Assembly (NCBI GenBank): GCA_032622095.1
Contig: CP136067.1
Coordinates: 51,995,899 to 52,059,898 of the forward strand
DNA length: 64,000 nt
Reading direction: 5' to 3'
Origin: Siphonodentalium dalli
Taxonomy: Eukaryota; Mollusca; Scaphopoda; Gadilida; Siphonodentaliidae
Below are positions 63,401 to 64,000 of this stretch, piece by piece (within the stretch, counting starts at the first letter, position 1; the number at the start of each line of letters is the position of its first letter). The notes beneath the pieces are model-generated. The model was not told the DNA's origin. It saw only the letters and a list, made by a program, of their open reading frames with translations, and did not search any database. The position numbers were made by a program, and so were the translations under genes.

Positions 63401-64000
63401 TCGTTCTATTTGTTTATCGCTAGCTTGATAAAAACAATGTGCGTCATTGTTAATTCGCGAAAGATGAAAATTGCGGGTGCAATGATGAGCAGGAGCGATA
63501 GCTTGCCTCAAAATTGAAAGACTCGTTTCCAAGGGGTGACCATATCTGTCATACACACATTGATACAGTTAAATATTGTAATTGTCTAAATATAGCAACA
63601 CATTATTTCCCATTTCATGGGGAAAACTAGTGAGTCCTATTAACAGAAGCTCCCAGTAACTGGTCTGTGTGATTCAAAATTATTATTGTACAAGTCTACA
63701 ACTGAATCTATGCAAAAAGTTCATGGAGAAGATCTATATACTATCTTTGAATAAATACTTAAATAATCTCAATACTGCACCCTTTACCATTATAGCACAC
63801 TTTCACTCCATTTATGAAAAGAGTGTTCCTATTTTGGTAGATGACGTCAGGAATATATTATTAGCATGTTTTGAAAACAGACTGCTTGTATACGTAACAA
63901 GTTTATTGAAACAAACCTCTGTCCAAACAGATGACCACATTTCAAGGAAATCACTCTATGAGAACTTGTTGTTGTCCATGGTTCAAAGCATATTGAGCAG
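30257..64000 (-). CDS. RFWD3: RFWD3 E3 ubiquitin ligase, 3' eleven exons (5' end outside window)
   Basis: Joined exons (minus strand): 63917-64000, 62682-62787, 55585-55754, 55077-55182, 54255-54356, 53194-53357, 40538-40741, 39644-39738, 37164-37255, 33097-33282, 30257-30403. They give one open frame of 484 residues plus stop. Seen: a RING finger (residues 1-45), a basic and acidic coiled coil (about 64-119), a short S/Q-rich linker, then WD40-type blades to the C-terminus, including the motifs IKIWE, VWSC, YAGMQNG, YDIRNT and VSIWDS. Domain order and local motifs match RFWD3, whose RING-to-end part in human is of similar length. Known role: a nuclear E3 ligase recruited by RPA at stalled forks and interstrand crosslinks, which ubiquitinates RPA and RAD51; the gene is also called FANCW. 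The missing N-terminus would hold the SQ/TQ-rich region. All junctions are GT..AG and keep phase. Introns range from 402 to 12,452 bp and are filled with mobile elements. Confidence 0.93.
30431..30880. repeat. Diverged copy of the array segment 1812-2280
   Basis: Shares long phrases with the array, such as 'cagaatcgattaatt', 'tgtgttatttatcaacatt', 'ccacttgattttagagttat' and 'gatcactctgagctttgatg'. Similarity is moderate, so this is an old dispersed repeat rather than part of the recent array. A 15-base C run lies near 30812. Confidence 0.65.
31175..31345. mobile_element. Family B palindromic element in RFWD3 intron
   Basis: TACAGTAATGCCCTAAATAA to the inverted 'ttatttagagcattactgta'. Arms include 'cgactccttaaccacagcag' on one side and its complement on the other. 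The best-preserved intact copy outside the array. Confidence 0.75.
31445..31632. repeat. 21-bp minisatellite (about 9 copies)
   Basis: Unit AAAATGGGCGGATATATATT plus T, nine times with one 20-bp unit (near 31550) and one G-to-A change. It reads through in both strands (GGYIFKM type), which produces false open frames. Located in the last RFWD3 intron. Confidence 0.92.
31850..32575. repeat. Five-copy diverged ~130-bp repeat in RFWD3 intron
   Basis: Recurring phrases 'aatccaagatggctg', 'ccatgtttt', 'tcccatctagtggt', 'gaagatccatatgaa' and 'caaaggatttagtcatgcaa' in constant order. Same family as 5960-6360. Confidence 0.7.
32671..33015. mobile_element. Family I TTAA element, reverse orientation
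   Basis: A reverse, diverged copy of 12375-12733 with TTAA at both edges. Its right edge is 81 bp from the RFWD3 exon at 33097. Confidence 0.62.
33097..33282 (-). CDS. RFWD3: RFWD3 penultimate coding exon
   Basis: 186 bp, 62 codons (residues 375-436), from [14 protein letters not shown] to [12 protein letters not shown]. Acceptor ATTGCAG|CTC, donor [32 protein letters not shown] and GDE..NS match the last-but-one blade of RFWD3. Phase 0 at both ends. Confidence 0.92.
33446..33846. mobile_element. Family A TTAA element in RFWD3 intron, reverse orientation
   Basis: TTAA-bounded, with the internal order reversed relative to 20800-21199. Hairpins at 33600-33666 and 33749-33815. About 401 bp. 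Confidence 0.85.
33847..34764. other. Intronic sequence, only one hairpin noted
   Basis: An inverted pair, 'tttgacgtaaaccag' (about 34382) and 'ctggtttacgtcaaagg' (about 34421), forms a short hairpin. Otherwise nothing was recognised. Confidence 0.45.
34765..35300. mobile_element. Family E repeat cluster, interrupted at right end
   Basis: Three foldback blocks with 'agaatgaggtccccagaggg' facing 'ggggacctcattctg'. The last arm is cut at 'ctacaaatg' by the hAT-like element 35301-36697 and resumes as 'gcaaatgacag' at 36698. Confidence 0.68.
35301..36697. mobile_element. hAT-like non-autonomous element in a family E repeat
   Basis: Ends CAGGGTTTCCG and CGGAAACCCTG. The flanks share CAAATG (35295-35300 and 36699-36704), an imperfect target duplication. 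The host family E arm 'cattctgcaaatgacag' is split at this point, which independently supports an insertion. About 1.4 kb with no recognisable coding sequence. It contains a 22-base C run near 35900. Confidence 0.65.
35897..35922. repeat. Poly(C) run
   Basis: About 22 consecutive C after 'ccaccctg'. The length is probably uncertain in any assembly. Confidence 0.85.
37164..37255 (-). CDS. RFWD3: RFWD3 WD40 exon with RHFLASFRP motif
   Basis: 92 bp: two bases plus 30 codons (residues 345-374), [20 protein letters not shown] then [10 protein letters not shown]. Acceptor TTTCAG|GTACAC, donor ATCAG|GTATGC. Corresponds to the 'RHCLVTYRP' block of RFWD3. The exon is too short to stand out as an open frame and was found by looking for the expected motif and phase. 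Confidence 0.9.
37366..38965. mobile_element. hAT-type element, non-autonomous, with BED-finger relic
   Basis: Ends TAGGGTTTAAT and ATTAAACCCTA, flanked by identical 8-bp repeats TTATAAAT (37358-37365 and 38966-38973). Subterminal 'cccgggttcccggt' motifs occur at both ends (37376-37420 and 38890-38945). On the plus strand 37950-38080 encodes a decayed BED zinc finger: [18 protein letters not shown], then, after a one-base shift in a G run, [10 protein letters not shown]. No full transposase remains. It is inserted inside a family C TTAA element in an RFWD3 intron. Confidence 0.85.
37950..38080 (+). pseudogene. BED-type zinc finger fragment of a hAT transposase
   Basis: WCKKCMKLL and SKHLRSVHD form the C-x2-C...H-x4-H pattern of BED fingers, but a run of six G shifts the frame between the two halves and stops follow soon after. 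It is the coding relic of the surrounding hAT element. Confidence 0.65.
39644..39738 (-). CDS. RFWD3: RFWD3 WD40 exon with duplicated acceptor region upstream
   Basis: 95 bp: one base, 31 codons ([20 protein letters not shown] to LPLE), one base; residues 313-343. Acceptor TTTTTAG|TCCTGG, donor AGAAG|GTAAGT. The sequence just upstream on the gene strand (39739-39920) is a 90-bp tandem repeat that copies this acceptor and the first exon bases. Confidence 0.9.
39730..39920. repeat. 90-bp tandem repeat that copies an RFWD3 splice acceptor
   Basis: 'Ccaccagg(a/g)' recurs at 39730, 39820 and 39910, each followed by 'ctaaaaataaac' or a close variant. Half-way units 'caatcgggactaaaaataaa' make a roughly 45-bp subrepeat. 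The first copy is the true 5' edge of the exon 39644-39738, so acceptor plus exon start was duplicated into the upstream intron. Confidence 0.8.
40538..40741 (-). CDS. RFWD3: RFWD3 WD40 exon with VWSC and YDIRNT motifs
   Basis: 204 bp: one base, 67 codons (residues 245-311), two bases. Acceptor TTACAG|TTATG, donor TTCAC|GTAATT. Key motifs are [20 protein letters not shown] and [13 protein letters not shown], which are among the most conserved parts of the RFWD3 propeller. It is separated from the upstream exon by a 12.45-kb intron that carries the complete hAT transposon. Confidence 0.94.
40840..41298. mobile_element. Family A TTAA element in RFWD3 intron
   Basis: Same orientation as 20800-21199, hairpins at 40871-40937 and 41078-41144. 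It is longer than other copies because the spacer between the hairpins has expanded ('aaaaatt' and 'taagaaaaa' repeats). The right end has one mismatch (AGCGTTAA). Confidence 0.83.
41299..44984. other. Large-intron sequence with scattered repeat fragments
   Basis: No exon or gene found. Fragments of the family C hairpin lie at about 42386-42560 and 43930-43990. Degraded family F phrases lie at about 43535-43760, and a family F-type tail at 44640-44700 ('tcaatccggacatcgacaat', 'accatactatggtata'). An AT palindrome lies near 43110-43140. Confidence 0.5.
44985..45240. repeat. 22-bp GC-rich minisatellite with flanking arm
   Basis: The unit TTGCCGTTCGGCCGCGGTGT plus AC is repeated about six to eight times with point changes. 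One side carries 'ccccgctggacaaaacaagt'. The same core and arm occur inverted at 51344-51550, which marks it as a mobile minisatellite. It stands out from the AT-rich intron. Frames on both strands are repeat artefacts. Confidence 0.82.
45241..46300. other. Large-intron sequence, nothing recognised
   Basis: AT-rich. No coding or repeat family identified up to the hAT target duplication. Confidence 0.4.
46667..46738. repeat. Hairpin inside the hAT element
   Basis: 'Catacatgaaggtag' faces 'ctaccttcatgtatg' with a loop of about 40 bp, downstream of the transposase stop. Confidence 0.6.
47202..49637 (-). CDS. hAT-superfamily transposase, intact
   Basis: An intact ORF of 811 codons, the only long one in the window. 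An N-terminal BED-like zinc finger has ligands C36, C39, H56 and H62, in CNVC...SHAKGKKH. A serine/threonine-rich linker follows (about 78-125). The RNase H-like core shows LFDESMN (first acidic residue), VSMDGPNAN (second), [10 protein letters not shown] (the C-x-x-H type motif of hAT) and CRHRW. The C-terminal part has [12 protein letters not shown], a variant of the hAT dimerisation motif, then a lysine-rich coiled coil (about 720-811). Start ATG at 49637; the sequence upstream is the 102-bp tandem duplication. No frameshift or stop was seen. Expected role: excision and insertion of the element. Host domestication is possible, but the flanking inverted ends argue for an ordinary transposase. 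Confidence 0.9.
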   Translation of the reverse strand: MTKHINMRGECKFNDNWLENRGWLSSVPGDPKRAKCNVCAKSFDIGNMGEFAIKSHAKGKKHIDAMKKREGVNVRTFFSVPSTSTTSSAVPTTNASSTVSSPDSSRPTASATATGTRSSSTTRNSSGLGNREDLLKSEVLWTLHTVSCHNSYKSNEHIDILFKSMFPDSNIAQRFSCGEKKTAYVACFGIAPHLTTQLVSMVNDESDFVVLFDESMNEKTKNKQLDVHVRFWNVNQVSTRYLTSQFMGHAYSEDILQHITESIKQLQLNRVLQVSMDGPNANLKFLDLFQTQLKNLTGETAINIGTCGLHVLHGAFRDGVQESGWRLDDLFSSMYRLFKDTPARREDYMKLTGSSLFPIKVCRHRWVENVHVAERVLKVWDNVNIYITALQQKKIKDTRVMMTKSYEVVKDMSADPLIIVKINSMLSVARQISSFLTLYQADRPMLPFLSSDLGKLLKGLLQRFIKREVTENITIAEMMNPDITKEENFCPMRKIDIGFTAENKMKQLLSNKKVSDRQCLDTRVECRKLIMKIVSKLQVKSPLLYTLVRSMKCLDPRTFVKKDASLTLMKKMLSALVEYGKLKEEKCDVVCLEFTNFIDTEVAQTESVFTSFDPLKDRVDELLYEKMNGTPERKRNYRNLWLVVKMVLMLSHGQASVERGFSVNKEIAEENLQERSFIAKRVICDHVAASGGVSGVKMSMALLLSAASARQRYMNFLEDERRKKVLDSNALKRKADVDKLDDLKVKKKRLEQDIVSLIKSADSTAEKAEATRQITLITQSNSLRRTASEKQTEVTNVDSRIKKLLDQMKTQ
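49663..49866. repeat. 102-bp tandem duplication upstream of the transposase start
   Basis: Two copies beginning TGCGCGGTATCGAAAG at 49663 and 49765, differing at only a few bases. They lie 26 bp upstream of the transposase ATG on the minus strand, where the promoter or 5' leader is expected. Duplicated promoter modules are known in some transposons; function here is inferred. Confidence 0.8.
50013..51343. other. Large-intron sequence, nothing recognised
   Basis: AT-rich. No gene, exon or repeat family identified. Confidence 0.4.
51344..51550. repeat. 22-bp minisatellite, second locus with opposite flank
   Basis: About five 'gccgttcggccgcggtgtactt' type units, then a reverse unit 'cgaacggcaagtacaccg', then 'gtggacacttgttttgtcca' with 'gcggggta', the reverse complement of the arm at 44990-45020. 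Confidence 0.82.
51660..52255. repeat. Family F-type repeat, three units
   Basis: 'Gggccataactc' occurs three times about 150 bp apart (near 51706, 51852 and 52003), each followed by 'aacccatattc(a/g)aactcga' and 'aaatttggtt'. It ends with 'gacagacggacggacgga' and 'ccatactatggtatgg'. Confidence 0.72.
52471..53172. mobile_element. TA-flanked mariner-like miniature element
   Basis: Perfect inverted ends of about 25 bp, beginning TACTGTATACACCCGTCAGT, with TA at each edge as expected for Tc1/mariner-type insertion. 'Gggcttatctncgagga' motifs repeat inside both halves. About 700 bp with no ORF. It lies 22 bp from the donor of the RFWD3 exon at 53194. Confidence 0.78.
53194..53357 (-). CDS. RFWD3: RFWD3 WD40 exon
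   Basis: 164 bp, residues 190-243 plus two bases. Acceptor CTGCAG|ATCAGC, donor CAAAG|GTGAGC. Contains [12 protein letters not shown] followed by [19 protein letters not shown], a full GH-like to WD-like blade. The donor is only 22 bp from the edge of a TA-flanked transposon (52471-53172). Confidence 0.93.
53475..53845. mobile_element. Family E repeat in RFWD3 intron
   Basis: Follows the array copy 170-545 closely: 'gtgtctgtcatttgcagaat', 'gtgggctagc', 'gatcagattgaa', 'cccagaagatgagg'. Single copy, right end replaced by a family F fragment at about 53846-54165. Confidence 0.65.
54255..54356 (-). CDS. RFWD3: RFWD3 exon with PGFGVKK motif
   Basis: 102 bp, exactly 34 codons (residues 156-189): [20 protein letters not shown] followed by [14 protein letters not shown]. 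Acceptor TTTCAG|GCTGG, donor AAAAAG|GTATGT. The 'SQPS...FPGFGVK' stretch is a distinctive RFWD3 segment before the second blade. Confidence 0.92.
54734..54999. mobile_element. Family C element in RFWD3 intron
   Basis: 'Ataccctt' start, 'gaaattttgcgaaaaccctg', two hairpins (about 54783-54853 and 54884-54951), and the end 'gcagctcccatcatcaaagg' then GTTAA. It lies 77 bp from the RFWD3 exon at 55077. Confidence 0.7.
55077..55182 (-). CDS. RFWD3: RFWD3 linker and first WD strand exon
   Basis: 106 bp: one base plus 35 codons (residues 121-155). A serine, alanine and glutamine-rich linker ([20 protein letters not shown]) leads into [11 protein letters not shown], a WD-repeat end motif. Acceptor TTTTAG|GTCC, donor GGGAG|GTAAGT, phase 0 at the end. 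The linker is poorly conserved in general, so the call rests on frame continuity and the IKIWE motif. Confidence 0.82.
55310..55530. repeat. Single copy of the 'aagatggctgctgg' repeat in RFWD3 intron
   Basis: 'Aatccaagatggctgctggc', 'gacaaatttcgg', 'ctagaggtca' and 'catctgaagtttggatgagg' follow the order seen at 31850-32575. It fills much of the 402-bp intron between two coding exons. Confidence 0.6.
55585..55754 (-). CDS. RFWD3: RFWD3 coiled-coil exon
   Basis: 170 bp, residues 64-119 plus two bases. Acceptor CTCCAG|GCTG. Rich in K, E, R, Q and L with heptad spacing (for example [20 protein letters not shown]), as expected for the coiled coil after the RING. Two donors overlap here: GTTAGT at 55579-55584 and GTAAAC four bases downstream. 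Only GTTAGT keeps the next exon in frame, so it was chosen. Confidence 0.88.
55774..55850. mobile_element. Left half of a split family B element
   Basis: 'Cagtaatgcc', 'cgattccataaccacagcag' and 'aggatttagtcgg' are followed by the inserted long-inverted-end element. The matching right half is 62349-62458. Confidence 0.72.
55851..56208. repeat. Small foldback at the left end of the long-inverted-end element
   Basis: The first about 60 bp ('aatttttaaaattaaaatt' then 'tttttcctcaaggagaagccc') recur inverted at 56146-56208. This makes a roughly 350-bp unit that itself contains the 200-bp arm. A second terminus, CCAAGGAGAAGCCCTTCAAC, starts immediately at 56209 and matches the far right end (62348) better than the outer left one does. 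Confidence 0.65.
56328..57395. mobile_element. hAT-like non-autonomous element with AACCGGTT-rich ends
   Basis: Ends TAGAGCTGAAACGGTT and AACCGTTTCAGCTCTA, an inverted match of 16 bp, flanked by identical 8-bp repeats CACAGATT (56320-56327 and 57396-57403). 'ggttaaccggtta' motifs recur next to both ends. The 1068-bp element has no transposase ORF. It is nested inside the long-inverted-end element 55851-62348. Confidence 0.83.
57460..59160. other. GC-richer, coding-like but unrecognised segment
   Basis: Blocks near 57680-57860, 58460-58640 and 59400-59540 resemble one another, sharing for example 'ggaggattggttgcccgaat' in the first two. A second pair, 58340-58440 and 59015-59115, shares 'gagcaggcctgga' and 'cgtaatggagtgggccacgg'. 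Minus-strand frames of 130-190 codons (57725-58153, 58111-58683, 58181-58573) are proline and serine rich, and one has a hydrophobic stretch. No family was recognised. These are best read as decayed, internally duplicated cargo of the surrounding element. Confidence 0.4.
59540..60260. repeat. Diverged tandem repeat of about 165 bp
   Basis: The phrases 'gcaatataaat', 'ctttatatgtgtgac', 'ggcaatagaaggaaaagagccatg' and 'ttggactctgttggaaa' recur in the same order near 59555-59710, 59910-60075 and 60080-60245. The units have diverged strongly. No coding sequence is seen. Confidence 0.6.
60261..62145. other. Unassigned interior of the long-inverted-end element
   Basis: AT-rich sequence without a recognisable gene, RNA or repeat family. 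Open frames stay below about 100 codons on both strands. Confidence 0.4.
62349..62458. mobile_element. Right half of a split family B element
   Basis: Resumes with 'ggaaaatatggcttgttacc', 'ctttc' loop variants, 'attctgctgtggttatggag' and 'gggcattactg'. It completes the half at 55774-55850. Confidence 0.72.
62682..62787 (-). CDS. RFWD3: RFWD3 RING finger exon, second half
   Basis: 106 bp, acceptor ACATAG|CTG, donor AAAG|GTAAAT. One base completes the split serine codon, then 35 codons supply [12 protein letters not shown] and the last zinc pair CPQC (residues 42-45), followed by [18 protein letters not shown]. The WLKG..CPQC and VLYA motifs are characteristic of the RFWD3 RING. Ends in phase 0. 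Confidence 0.93.
62990..63100. mobile_element. Family B element, degraded
   Basis: 'Ctttccaatgaatggcaaca', 'ccgactaaatcctgaaaa', 'attctgctgtggttaagg' and 'tcattactgta'. The left arm is missing. Confidence 0.55.
63101..63916. other. RFWD3 intron sequence, nothing recognised
   Basis: No further exon of RFWD3 is needed here for frame continuity. The minus-strand frame at 63191-63556 (121 codons) shows no known motif and is read as chance. Confidence 0.45.
63917..64000 (-). CDS. RFWD3: RFWD3 RING finger exon, first half (cut by window edge)
   Basis: Translates to residues 1-27, starting CSICFEPW and ending KCGHLFGQ, followed by a split codon. The donor is AG|GTTTGT. Cysteines 1, 4 and 21 and histidine 23 are RING zinc ligands. 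The position after HxF is glycine rather than cysteine, and His14 is nearby as a possible ligand. The exon continues beyond base 64000, so its acceptor is not visible. Confidence 0.92.

Overview
The window is eukaryotic, AT-rich and dominated by repeats. The most likely source is a marine bivalve mollusc. This rests on the intron-rich gene, the many small TTAA-flanked elements, and the abundant 'ggccataactctg' and 'tgaccttgacctt' repeat families that I associate with bivalve genomes. The species cannot be named from sequence alone.

Right half (about 30.2-64.0 kb): the 3' part of one minus-strand host gene, recognised as RFWD3 (RING finger and WD repeat E3 ubiquitin ligase, FANCW). Eleven exons join in a single open frame of 484 residues: RING finger, coiled coil, WD40 propeller and stop at 30257-30259. 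The 5' end lies beyond base 64000. All inferred introns have GT..AG ends and consistent phases. They are loaded with transposons. The most notable is an apparently complete hAT-type DNA transposon (46309-50004) with a matching 8-bp target duplication and an intact 811-codon transposase ORF. There is also a degraded hAT with a BED-finger relic nested inside a TTAA element (37366-38965), a third hAT-like element (56328-57395), a fourth inside an E-family repeat (35301-36697), a TA-flanked mariner-like element (52471-53172), and an unfamiliar element of about 6.5 kb with roughly 200-bp inverted ends that splits an older palindromic repeat (55851-62348).

Left half (1-29566): a direct tandem array of a roughly 12.65-kb unit, with one partial copy and two full copies. 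It ends abruptly at 29566, about 690 bp past the RFWD3 stop codon. No host gene was recognised in it. The unit is a mosaic of miniature inverted-repeat elements, hairpins and diverged dispersed repeats. The copies are nearly identical but differ by clear events: a 6310-bp deletion by recombination between two copies of one TTAA element, a 924-bp microhomology deletion, and fresh insertions that leave empty sites in sister copies.

Small elements fall into recurring families, named here for reference only: A (TTAACCCTTTACCCAACA ends), A2, C (CCCTTTCATGACTGGAGC ends), B (CAGTAATGCCC palindrome), E (GAATGAGGTCCCCAGAGG inverted arms), F ('ggccataactctg' type), G (ACGGGCGGCG ends) and I (a further TTAA family). 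A 67-bp near-perfect hairpin is shared by A, A2 and C. RFWD3 probably takes its poly(A) signals from a family A element. No tRNA, rRNA, CRISPR or prokaryotic feature was seen.
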